This document shows, one piece after another, positions 22,249 through 32,786 of a DNA stretch of 64,000 nucleotides. This DNA is from Lunularia cruciata. Lineage: Eukaryota; Streptophyta; Marchantiopsida; Lunulariales; Lunulariaceae. Both the position numbers and the translations under genes were made by a program. How positions within the stretch are numbered: position 1 is the first letter of the stretch; each line of letters opens with the position of its first letter. The notes below the pieces were generated by a model that ran no database searches, was not told where the DNA came from, and saw only the letters and a program-made list of their open reading frames with translations. The DNA lies in assembly GCA_948567375.1 (NCBI GenBank), contig OX419762.1, forward strand, positions 5,462,001 to 5,526,000, written 5' to 3'.

Positions 22249-24200
22249 CGGTGCTATCTGTTGTAGATATACATAGTCTCCTGGATGAAATGAATGGATT
22301 AAGGTCTATAACCCCCTCCTTGAATGGTAGCATAGTGTAAAATATCTCTATGATGAGCAATTGCCAAGTTCTCAAAGGCCATCGGCATCACTTTCCAAAA
22401 GATCTCTGCCCATTGAGAACATGACCTCATCCATACATCTGGGTCATCCAAATGCAAAACTACAATAGCATCTTGAGGAATGGTGGCAAGTAAATCTGGA
22501 TCTTGTCCATAGAGTAGGAAGTAAGGAAAGAAGGATGCTAAGGAAGCTTGCCGGCTGAACCAATAGCCCATGGCCTGTGAGCCGGCCTGTCTCTCACTCA
22601 GGATGAACCTCTGATGGCTATTATGGTAGTGCACCATGGACTAAGAAGGCAAAGAACCCGAACTCCATCATACTCCTCCAAGGCTAACACTCCAAGACTC
22701 AAGACATTGCTCACTAGAGAACTCAATGAGAGAGAGATAGTTGCAAATGAAAGGATGATGAGTACCTCCTCACCCCTTCTTTATATACTTGTGAAATAGT
22801 TACGTACCAAAGTTACTAATTACCATAGTAACTCAAGTTACTAGACTAAAAGTCAAGTAAAGTCAAAAAGTAGAAAGGAATATCCATTCACATGGGCATA
22901 TTCCCCTAAGCATGTGGTCTTATCTTGACCCAACCACTAAGTCAAGGATTCCTTCACATGGGCTATCCTTGGACTAAAGAAGAATCCAAAACAAAAAGGT
23001 TTGCGGGCCCAAGAGTTCTCAACTCTTTCCTCAAAGCCAAACACCTAGGAATAATACCAAGTCAACACACTAAAATCCAAAATAGTGGTGCTCATCTTTT
23101 CTACTTCCTCTAAAGTAAGGTCCCATCTATCTTAGCTATGACTAACTTTAGCTAATCATGACTAATATAGAACCATCCTTTATCTCTATATAAATAATAT
23201 CTTAAGTACTTGTAATACCAAGCTAAATATCACAATACCACACACATGCACAAATGGGTGTTACAGGCCAACCAAGGTAATTGGAGATCCCAATCTCCCA
23301 AGTGGCCTCTCTGCAAACCATACTTTTGCAATCCTCCCTTCATTATGTGAACCACTCTCTTTGCTAAGCCATCTGCCTCAAGGTGATCTTGGGATTAGTA
23401 AGATGATCAATAAAAGCCTTGTCACACAAGACCTGAAACTCTCCTAAGAACTTTGTACTCTGATCAGTCAAAACCTCAGCTGGTGCACCAAAATGACTAA
23501 GAACTCAATCCAAGAACGAGTAAGTTGTCCCTTCACTAGACTTGTTAGGAAATGCCACCAACTCAATCCACTTGTAGAAGTGCTCCACCATCACCAAAAC
23601 ATACCAATGACATCTCACAGTCAGCGGTAAAGGTCCAACAAAATCCAAACTCCAATGATAACCCAATCCCATGATAGATAATGGGTGTAACTATGGCATA
23701 GGAGCATTGAATGATGCTCTAACTCGGTCACAAACCACACATCTTGCAACAAATTGCTATACCTCGGACTGCATACCGGCCACCAATAATGACTCTGGAG
23801 TAAGCTATATGTACGCTTTACTCCAAAATGTCCTAGCTCCTCATGAGCATGAAGAAACAATTGTGGTGAGATGCAAGTGGTACTACTCGTACTCTACCAT
23901 CCTCCCATACACGTAAAAGGTGCCTGGCCTCCAATCTGAACCGTCTTGCTTGCTGAAGGACACGGTCTCTCTCCGTGGCCCCAATTGTGCCACTCACAAC
24001 ACCTGTGCAAAGATAGTCCATCACTAAGACATCATCATGAATGTCTTGCTAAACTATACCAATATCTTCACTCTTTGGATCTATGACCTCCATAACTCCT
24101 CTTGTATGCACTGTGAGAGATACCACCAAAGCCTCAGAAAATATACACAGAAAGGCATATGCATGCCAACTTGCCACCATCTCCTCATTTATCTCACCAT
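22249..24200 (-). pseudogene. F1 integrase region, split by C1
   Basis: The zinc-binding start is near 23800-23860 (HAHEELGHFGVKRT, then HYWWP). The catalytic core lies between 23270 and 23650, including a VLTDQSTKF-like block near 23455-23480. After the C1 insertion the segment SFFPYFLLYGQDPDLLATI is at 22490-22545, then the ATIQGGGYRP block near 22305-22335. The SPYFLLYG block is typical of Ty3 integrases. Degraded. Confidence 0.8.
22576..23265 (-). mobile_element. C1: solo family C LTR in F1 integrase
   Basis: 690 bp. On the minus strand it begins TGTAACACCC and ends CCGGCTCACA. The flanks ggcc (22572-22575 and 23266-23269) form a 4-bp duplication, and integrase sequence continues on both sides. 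No internal region is present, so it is a solo LTR or a small LTR-like unit. Direction is by TG-first convention; a tatatacttg near 22782 on + leaves the other direction open. Confidence 0.85.
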
Positions 24201-24222
24201 GCCGATGTGCTATGGTCTGATC

Positions 24223-24486
24223 TTATTGGCTGGGACATGGGTTTCTACTCAACCCATCTGCATCACGGTTCACCACTCTAGGTCTGTGAATAACCATGAA
24301 ATCATACTCTTGTAAAATCAGAGTCCATTGTGCAAGCTTCCTTGAAAGCTTGTTGGACTCCATCAACCACTTCAGCAGCTGATGATCAATGATAAGAGTG
24401 AAGTGGTTACCAAAAAGGTAACATCGGAAATGTGCTACTGCCCAAACTGCTGCCAAGCACTCTCCCTCATATGAACTATACTTCAC
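24223..24486 (-). pseudogene. F1 RNase H domain
   Basis: An 87-codon open piece beginning YSSYEGECLAAVWAVAHF, then the HFTLIIDHQLLKWLM block. It ends with HRPRVVNRDADGLSRNPC, the usual end of a Ty3 RNase H. It removes RNA during reverse transcription. One of the best kept parts of F1. Confidence 0.9.
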
Positions 24487-25610
24487 CTATGCTGAATCGT
24501 TGGAGCAACTAGCATAGGCCACCACAAACTCCTTCCCGTCATCATCATGTTGGGTGAGCACCGCTCCAAGCCCCAACATACTCCAATCAGTATGAACCTA
24601 AAATGGTCATCTTCTGATTGGTCTCCTCAAAATAGGAGCAGATGTCAACTTCTCCTTGAGCTCCACAAAAGCTCTCTCCTACTCATCTTCCCAACACCAC
24701 TCTTGTGTAAGCTTGGTCAGCTTTGTCAAGGCCTTGGCAATGGCACTAAATCCTCTAACATAGCGGCAATAGAAGTTTGCCAACCCAAAGAATGCTCACA
24801 CTCTACTCACATTTGTAGGCCGAGGAATACATGCAATAGCCTCCACCTTGGTTTGCTGAACACCAAGTCCTGCGGGGTAGATAGTGTGACCCAAATACTC
24901 AACCTGCTCATGGAAGAACCTACACTTCCCAAGATGTTATTTGAGTCCATGAGATCTCAACCTCTCAAACACCTCCAACAACTATCTCTCATGCTCCTCC
25001 TTAGTAGTGTTATAGACCAAAATGTCATCAATATAGCACCGAGCAAAATCCAATCCATCTAGGGTCCTATCTATGACCCTCAAGAACTCAGCAGGAGCAT
25101 TCTTCAACCCAAATGGTAAGAACCTCCACTAATATAACACATCCTTGCCATGAGGATCAATAGCCCAAAATGCCATCTTGGACTTATCTTCCTCCCTAAT
25201 CGGCAATTGGTGATATCTTGCTCAAAGATCCAAAGTAATGAAGACCTTTGCATGCCTAATCGTATCAAAAATCTCCTCCAATGTAGGCATGGCATACCGA
25301 TCAGCCCTAGTTAGTCGGTCAATAGGACGGTAATCTCCACATATCTGCCTATTTGTGTAGTTGCCATGCATATCCTTCTTTGCTGGCATCATTGTCGCTA
25401 ATGCATACTCTCTATGTGAAATCTCTACCAAACCAGCCTCAAAAAGGTCACTACTCTGGCTTTGAATCAATATCCTCTCTATATCACTATATTGATAAGG
25501 ATGTCGGAAAACTGGTGTATTGCTAGTCAGCTCAATCCGTATACCAAGTCCCTTCAAAGCACCCAAATCCTTCATACTGAAGGCAAAACAACTCATGTGG
25601 ATCCTCAAGA
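24487..25610 (-). pseudogene. F1 reverse transcriptase
   Basis: The N-terminal part is in the open piece 25222-25608: PVFRHPYQYSDIERI, then ICGDYRPIDRLTRADRYAMP and KVFITLDL. The catalytic CYIDDI block lies near 25021-25050 and the thumb/connection region near 24600-24960. The gap to RNase H is small, as usual for Ty3. Broken. Confidence 0.9.
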
Positions 25611-26039
25611 ACCTCCAATCCCTCCATCTTTCCTCTCCAATAAGCTTGGGTCCAAGATCTGGCTCCCAAGTATCCTTTGTAATTATAGTAGGAGTGGAAG
25701 ACGTACTGACTGGCTGCTACACTAGGCCCTTGGGAGCAATAGTGTCAAGCCCCTGACCACTAGAGGTCTCAACCTCTGTGTGGAAAACTCCCTCCACTCT
25801 GGTTGCAAGCTCCACATGTCCTCTAGCAGCATCCCAAGTGGACCAAGGGTGTAATTCAAGTAGCCCACGCTAACCTGGATGGGCTCCAAGTAGACCACTC
25901 TCCCTAGTAGCTATTGGTTGTGTCCCAAGAATACCATGTCTACTTGGTCCATTCCCTTGAGCATGTGCTTGAATTGTCTCAATAGGCACAGGGCTCACAA
26001 GTGTTTGAGTGGTGATGCCTATCAAGCACATCCTACACT
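25611..26039 (-). other. F1 spacer between methyltransferase and RT
   Basis: About 430 bp of F1 sequence with no domain I can name; part of the polyprotein linker region. Confidence 0.4.
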
Positions 26040-27278
26040 GCTTTGCCAAGCCAAGGCTCACAATCCAAGTCAAATAGTTTAGGTCCATAGCCTGACCTAA
26101 CACTTGATGCCTGGATGCCTATGACACTGCTGAAATAGCGGTAATAATGGTGCAAAAACCCATCACCGCTCTCTCTCATCAGCATTAGGCTCCACCAACT
26201 GCTGTAACTGTGAGTCCCAAACAAGTCTAGGTCCTCCCTCTCAAAAAGCATGAGAGCCTAGGAAACTCATGAGTGTGGGAAATGCGGCTCTAGGCTATCC
26301 AACTAGGTTCACCACTGCCATAGGTGACCTATCAACCACTACCATTGTTTAAGACTGACGCCCAACATCCAAGATATCATCAACAAAGATGTGATCAAGT
26401 TGCTAAATCCCATCATAAGCACATTGTAGAACCTCTTTAGGTAAGAGGTTCATCCACCACAGATGAAGATGATGAGCCCGTGATCCAACTCTGGCTGCAT
26501 CTAACAATATAGCTGGTCCCATCCAAGAATGGACCTGATGTGTACTTGCCACCACTCTAGTGCAAGAATCACCCATCAAAGGAACGTTCTCTAAAAGGTA
26601 AGCTGGAGAAACAGATTGATGAACCTAAAGATGTTGTGATATCCATAACATCTCCCAAAACACACCAGAACAAGGATCTTGAAGACCAAAACTTCTACTA
26701 GCATGTGTATGTCCCTCACATGGCCATCCAAAAATCACCAAGTGAATAGGCTTATGTCTCTCCATATCATGCGCCCTCAATAAGGAAATGTCTATTGGTA
26801 GGGCCTTTTGGTAACCTTTGACTGCTAACATTGGTAAAAACTCTAGATATTGATAGGCCAAGTGTGCCACATGATGTAGAGAGACTTGCTTAGTAGTCTC
26901 ATCTCTCTCTACATACAAGTACCTCTGTACTCGTATCTTTGCCTGTAATACCATACCTAGTCCGTTGCTAATCCCACTGAACAACTCCAATAGACATATC
27001 CCCTCTATTGGATACTGCCAAGCAATGAGTGTGGTATCCAAAGGTGTCAAAGTAATTGACTTTGGAGGCTCATCCTCACACTCATATCCTAATGGTACAA
27101 AGGCTCCACTCCAAGCCTCTTGCACTAACTGATCTGCATGTTGCTGCAATGCCTTGTCTGAACTCCACAATGGAACATCCAAGGTAGATGGAACAATCCC
27201 ACTCGTACTCTGGTACAGGAGTATCCTTTGCATGGGCGTTCCCCTCCAACAAGTCACCAGGTCAAGTAATTGTACCAT
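26040..27278 (-). pseudogene. F1 C5-cytosine DNA methyltransferase domain
   Basis: The open piece 26625-27278 and the sequence after it carry the ordered motifs of a C5-cytosine methyltransferase, an enzyme moving a methyl group from S-adenosylmethionine to cytosine in DNA. Motif I (cofactor loop) is LLELFSGISNGLG near 26960-27000. A motif II-like YVERDETT is near 26890-26920. Motif IV (catalytic Pro-Cys) is FGWPCEGHTHASRSFGL near 26685-26735. Motif VI (Glu-Asn-Val) is AYLLENVP near 26582-26606. Motif VIII-like RAHHLHLWWMNL is near 26455-26490. A IX/X-like NADERER and QAMDLNYLTW lie at 26060-26190. The WPC-GH and late Arg/Trp blocks recall DRM/DNMT3-type enzymes more than MET1/CMT. It lies inside F1 between protease and RT, same strand. 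Degraded. Confidence 0.85.
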
Positions 27279-27540
27279 TGAAAGCTAAAATTGATCTTGT
27301 CATGGTCTTGGATTGTAGTGAGCCAAGACTACCACTACTGAACCATATTGGTAGGCGACATACCCGTCCCTCACCAAACTGCCAACCTGCTCTATAGGAG
27401 GTTGTCTCCTCCTAATAGTCAATGCTTAAACCCATGGGGTATAACACTGCTCTCCCAACTAGCACATCATATGACTCAAGTATTGTCGCAATAGCTTGAG
27501 CTCTCACCATCAAGCTATCAGTTGGATGACCAGGCTGAAC
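27279..27540 (-). other. F1 linker between protease and methyltransferase
   Basis: Continuous with F1 pol. No named domain; Gly/Ser/Leu-containing linker-like sequence. Confidence 0.4.
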
Positions 27541-27741
27541 CTAGACAACATGCTCCCTACATGTGATGTATTGTGTCAAACCACCACCTAGAGATGTTTG
27601 GATCTGAAACAAACACCTCTCCACATTGGTCTTCCGTAACTCCAGACCGACAATTGCAACCTTCTCCAACATAAGGGGTTGCGCACCAAAGTCTAACAAG
27701 ACTCTTTGTGGTGTATAGACCTTCCTTGAAGGTCCCACCAA
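27541..27741 (-). pseudogene. F1 retropepsin-like protease
   Basis: RVLLDFGAQPLMLEKVA matches the active-site region of the retropepsin family (D-[SF]-GA-x-P). It is followed by VGLELRK and FQIQTSLGG. It lies just inside the B-main insertion, upstream of the methyltransferase domain. Confidence 0.8.
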
Positions 27742-27882
27742 AAGGAAAATCCCCCTCTAGTTATCCAATAGGACAACACCAAGTGTGAACCATGCTCTCT
27801 CAAAGGCCGGTCTAGCTGGCAACCCCTCCAGTCTAGCCGTTGTTACTTGCCATAAACCATTGGTCTTTGAACGGATCCCATG

Positions 27883-28293
27883 TGTAAAAGACCAAATCCG
27901 AGGAGAGAAATAGGAGAATGGAAACTCACATTGGGATACTTGAATGAGGGAAAACTCCAAATGCCTAGCATGAGCTTCGGCTTTGGTATTTATAGGTAGC
28001 ATACAAGACCCTTGAAGCTTCTCAACAAGCTTCCTTGAGCCGCTTTCTTGGAGTGCAAGCCAAGTTAACCAAGAAGCTTCCTTCTAGGAGCCGCCTACTT
28101 GGCATGCAAGCTAAGCTAGTTAGAAGCTTCTAGAAGCTTCCTTCTAGAAGCTACATGCTTAGGGTGCAAGTTAACTAGTTAGGAAGCTTCCTAAGAAGCT
28201 TCTTAGATGCTTTTAGAATATTCTAGGTTATTTTGTCTTATTATCTACTTTGTAAGCCCGACTAACTTCATCGCTAAACTCCATATTGTTACA
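27883..28293 (-). repeat. B-main 3' LTR
   Basis: 411 bp; the minus strand starts TGTAACAATATGG and ends GTCTTTTACA. Promoter-like cctataaatacc on minus near 27990. AAGCTTC-rich modules lie at 28012-28200. Confidence 0.95.
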
Positions 28294-29600
28294 TATTTCC
28301 CCACCACTAGTTGGTGACGTCCTCGTTGCCAATGAAGCTTTGAATTCCTTGGTGTACGTCTGTGCATTCTGGAGGTAAGAAAGAGGTTCCCATGTGGCAT
28401 CATGAAGGGGATACCCATTCCAAAGGACCTTGTACTCCGTATGTTGGCAATGGCCTCGTTGAATATAGCAATGCGCAAGGATACGATAAACTTCATACTC
28501 CTCATGATCATTGATAGGGACATGAAGAGGTGGAGGTTGGACTCGAGAGTAAAAGGAAGAGTGGTTAGGAACAAAGGGTTTCAACTTGGAAACATGAAAG
28601 GATGGATATGCATGTGACAAGGCAAGGCAAGTCGATAAGCACAAGAGAGACAATGTGGGTGATATCAAAGGGTCCTATCCAATTAGGGGCAAGTTTACAA
28701 ATTTTGGTATCAAGTGGGAGAAGGAGGTTACTAGAGGATAGCATGACTTTATCAACGACTTCAAAGGTGAGATCACGATGATAGTGGTCTGCATATTGTT
28801 TTTGGCAATTCTGAGCAACAAGGAGGTGAGACTTGGCTTGTTGGAGAGATTGGCATATAGTGGTCAAGAATGTGGAAGTATGAAGAACTAGAGAGGGAGG
28901 GGGAGCAAGAGAATCTAGAACAAGTAGATCTTGGCCAAAATTGAGAAAGAAGGGAGAAAATCCGGTGCTTGCTTGTTTGGAATTGTTGTAGGCAAATTGT
29001 GTAGCTACAAGACATTCATCCCAGTTGGTATGGTGGACATTGACAAAGGCCCACAACATATCCTCCAATGTACAATTTGCACGTTTGGTTTGTCCATCAA
29101 TTTGAGGATGATAGGCCGTGGACAAAACAAGCTTGGTGTCAAGTATCTAGAAGAGTGCTTGCCAAAACTTCCCAATAAATTGAGGATCACAGTCGGAGAT
29201 GAGTACACGTGGCATCCCATGATGCTTGAAGACATAGTTGAAGTAGATTTGCACTAAGGTTGGAATCACAAGTTGATGCCAAGTGGATTTGCTTACTAAG
29301 CTTATCCACAAACACCACGATTGCGGTGTGTCCTTGTTTTGTCTTTGGCAAGGATGTGATGAGATCCAAGCTCACATGCTCCCAGCAAGCAGATAGAATG
29401 GTGAGTGGTTGAAGAGTCCACTTGGCTTCTGGTTGCTGGCCTTGTTATGTTGGCAACTCTCACATGATTGGACAAAGTCTTGAACATCTCGTGTCATGTT
29501 GGGCCACCACCATTGGCGTTGGAGGGTGCCCAAGGTCTTGTCCACTCCCATGTGACCAGCTATTGGTAAATCATGGGCTTCTTGAAGGTGCACAAGTTGA
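28294..29600 (-). pseudogene. B-main integrase and chromodomain-like tail
   Basis: The tail is near 28330-28415 (DATWEPLSYLQNAQTYTKEF split over two blocks) and precedes the LTR. The C-terminal integrase domain (PLPPLDTK-like, NWIGPFDIT) is near 28650-28740. The catalytic core is 28900-29350 (SLDLITSLPKTKQGH; FVDKLSKQIHLA; HPQIDGQTKRAN). The zinc-binding start is 29440-29590 (HDLPIAGHMGVDKTLGTLQ, CESCQHNKASNQ). A typical chromovirus integrase with most signature blocks kept. Confidence 0.9.
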
Positions 29601-30379
29601 AGATCACCTTTGGCAAGAACATAAAGCTAGTTTGCATGGAATAAAAGGCCTTCCTTGAAGGAGAAGGTATTGTACTCCTTGTTGCATGTTGTCAGACAAC
29701 CCTGTGCCATTTGGAAGAAAGGATCTTGTTCTAGAGCTGATTGAAACTCATTATGGACCTTAGGGTTAATGGACACCATTGTAATTGCCGTCGTGATGAG
29801 AGGAAGAGCCTTCAAATTAGGTCGTTGTGATAGAGCATCAAGGATGACATGGAACCGACTTGGTTTGTACTCAAGTTTGATGTCAAATAATTGGAGTTAC
29901 TCTTCCCATTGATGATGTTGACTCTTCATGTGCTCCAAGTGTAAGGTCTGCAACAATGGCTTGTGATCAGTTCGCATGATCACTTGTTTCCCCAAGAGAT
30001 AATGCCTCCATACCTTAGTGGCATATACCATTGCAAGTTGTTCCCAATCTCAAGGAGAGTAATTTCTTTCAGTTGTATTTAGTCGGCGAGACACAAAGGC
30101 AATAGGATGTAGCCCATCTAGAAATTCTTGTTGCAACATAGCTCCAATTGCAAAGTTAGAAGCATCAAAATCAACCACACAAGGTAGTTGAGGATCATAT
30201 GGTTGAAGAATGGATCTTGAATGCACCATATGTTTTAACTTCTAGAATGCTTCTTCATGCTTGGTGGTCCATTGGAAGCTCAAGTTTTTTCCCAAGAGGT
30301 TAGTCAATGGTGCAGCCACATGAGCATAATAGTGGATGAACCATTGGTAAAAACTGGCCAATCCATTGAATGCTCATAC
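29601..30379 (-). pseudogene. B-main RNase H and integrase linker
   Basis: Linker with the LTTCNKEYNTFSFKEGLLF-like segment near 29640-29700, then the RNase H core from about 29880 to 30300. It continues into the post-RT segment near 30330-30379 (NGLASFYQWFIHYY-like). Aligns with B-outer 5560-5726 plus 12168-12420. Confidence 0.8.
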
Positions 30380-31342
30380 TTCTATAGCATCCTTCAAGGT
30401 AGGCCAATCAATAATGGCCTTGATCTTCTCTTCTTCCATCTTGATCCCCTCTGATGAGATCTTATGACCCAAGGAGGTAACTTCCTTCTACCAAAAAGCA
30501 CACTTTGACTTCTTGCCATAAAATTTCTACTGTCGTACTTGTCTTAGGACTTCTCGCATATGATTCATGTGTTCTACCTCTGTCTTGCTATAGATTAAGA
30601 TATCATCTAAGAACACCACCATGGACTGATCCAATAGTCCCTCCAACACCCAATGCATCTGATCCATGAAGACCGTTGGAGCATTAGTGAGTCCGAAAGG
30701 TAGAACTCTCCACTCAAAATGTCCATACCTTGTGTGAAAGGTAGTCTTTTGCACGTCTTCTCCTTCAATAGGAATTTGCCAATAGCTGCTACAAAGATCC
30801 AACTTGGAAAAGTAGCATGCTCCACTTAATTGATCAAGCAGATCATCAATCCGAGGCAAGAGATATGCATTCTTCACCGTTTGCTTATTGAGCCCACGGT
30901 AATCAATACAAAAACAAAGTCCTTCATCCTTCTTTGGAACAAATAGTATTGGTGCTCCCCAAGGAGAGGTACTATGTCGTATGAAATCCTTCTCCAACAA
31001 CTCTGTAAGTGTTGTTTGCAACTCCTCCAACTCCTTTGGTGAGAGCCGATAGATTGGTCTACTCACTGGAGTACTCTTTGGCAATAACTTGATCTTGAAG
31101 GGCATACCTTGATCGGAGGGTAATCTCTTTGGCAGATCATCCGAAAACACATCTGCAAACTCTTGAACTATCCAATCAACCATTGCTTGATGAGGCTCTT
31201 GGCCCTCCTCAGATTGTTCTTGTGCAATCGGCTTGATCCACACCATGAATACAGACTTATCTTCCTCCAAAGCTTGCTCTATGGCTGCTTCATTAACAAA
31301 CTTCCCTTCCAAGGACTCATCTCTCTTCCAAGCTTGCTCCAT
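30380..31342 (-). pseudogene. B-main reverse transcriptase
   Basis: A 271-codon open stretch (30527-31342) holding nearly the whole RT. It opens with [14 protein letters not shown]. Then come [61 protein letters not shown] and the catalytic [10 protein letters not shown] near 30590-30615. Reverse transcriptase copies the element RNA into DNA. The domain is in the usual place, upstream of RNase H. The element as a whole is broken. Confidence 0.92.
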
Positions 31343-31435
31343 GGTTGCCTTCTTGGTAAACTTCCCATCTTGGGACTCATCTCCCTTCCAGATTCGCTCT
31401 ATGGCTACCTTCTCGACAAACTTCCCATCTTAGGA
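31236..31435 (-). repeat. Three-unit coding minisatellite before RT in B-main
   Basis: Three tandem copies of a 63-66 bp unit. On the minus strand each reads as a variant of [18 protein letters not shown] (the others: [18 protein letters not shown] and [18 protein letters not shown]). The older B-outer copy has only one unit at the same place (about 13450-13505). Confidence 0.8.
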
Positions 31436-32310
31436 CTGACTATTCTTAAGTGTCTTACTCAGAGGTGCCTGACAACCTAATCGGAAATTCTTACCTTGGT
31501 GTTGTACTTGTGTGGTACCCACATTTTTCATTTTGGATGAGTTTTGAAGAAGAAATGCCTTGCTGAAACCAAATTGAAATCAAATGGAGAAGAAATGAGT
31601 GGAAACATGTGTTTTGATCAAGCTTGAGGGAGTAGACTTTGTGTTAGAGGAAAAAGGACTTGGACTGGATCAAACCCAAAGAAGCTTACTTTGTGTTAGA
31701 GGAGGGAAAAACTTGGATCAGACGCCGAAGGAGGGTTTCTTTGCATTGGAATGAAGGTTACAGGTCAGTATTCTTGCGGGGCCCATATCTCATTGACCAC
31801 AAGTCCAAATCAAGCGTGCTATATTTTATTGGAAGCTTCTCGTTTAGGGCTTTCCATTGTCACCAAAATCTCAAAGTTTAGAGGTCTGTAGAAGAACTTA
31901 CAAGCATTTGAAGTTTTGGGAGTAGATGTGACGAGTAGTTTGGTGTCTTCGGGTCAATCTGACTTCGGACTTCGGACTTCAGACTTTGGATTTACATGAC
32001 TTTGGGTCTAAAGACTTTGCCTCAAGATAAATATGATTCAACCTAAGGAAGTCGGACCTCAGAGTGTAGTGAAGGTGACTTCGGGAATCTTGGCAGAGTG
32101 ATCAGAGGAAGTTAGAGTAGGGAAAGAAGTTAGTTAGGATACCCATGACTTCAATTTCAGTTCTGATTGACGATGGAACATGAATTGAAGGAGAAATAGC
32201 ATTAGTGAATAAACACAAAGTGCAAGATCAGATAGTAAATGTCTTCGGGTCAATTACATGAGTGATTAAGGGAAAATGGGTTACAAATTGAAGGTGTAGA
32301 TAGTATATTC

Positions 32311-32625
32311 ATGCTTTCAATTACAATTCTTGATGATGACACAGTAGAATTAGTAAAGGAATTGATAGTAGTTAGACCCGAAGTAAGAGAGATAGGAGTG
32401 CAGGTGTCTTTGGATTTGACATTTGACACTTTAGAGAAGAGTGGGTCGGTAGATAGAGATTTAGAAGGCTTAATTATGATAGGAATTGCAGATCAAGAAA
32501 GAGAATTATTAGATTTAGTAGACAATGTAGGAGTTATGAAACCTGAGGACATAGTAGTAGGAAGTACAGTTACTTTGGGATTGGGTTTGAAAGCCGAGGA
32601 AGAAGTAGACATTGGATTGGATTAG
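32311..32625 (+). pseudogene. D1: C-terminal part of the D gene
   Basis: A 104-codon open piece with the family-conserved end: EIGVQVSLDL, DTLEKSGSVDRDLE, ISDQERELLDLV-like, then TLGLGLKAEEEVDIG. Equivalent to D2 42109-42354. No known domain; acidic, helical, follows the coiled coil in fuller copies. Confidence 0.7.
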
Positions 32626-32786
32626 AAACCAATTTGAGATTTGAATAGGCAGATATGAAGATGTGCATTGTCATTTTAGATCTGCAAGTTTGTAGAGTCA
32701 TTAGGAAGAGGTACCTTAGGAAGATAACTGTCAATTGTTTCAATATTTAAGAGTGGCATTTGCAGTCTTATGTTGTTTAGTGCTCA

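Noticed and set aside
26040-27278. Methyltransferase as a host gene copy dropped next to the element
   Set aside because: It lies between protease and RT on the same strand with no target duplication or terminal repeat around it, so membership in the element is the simpler reading.
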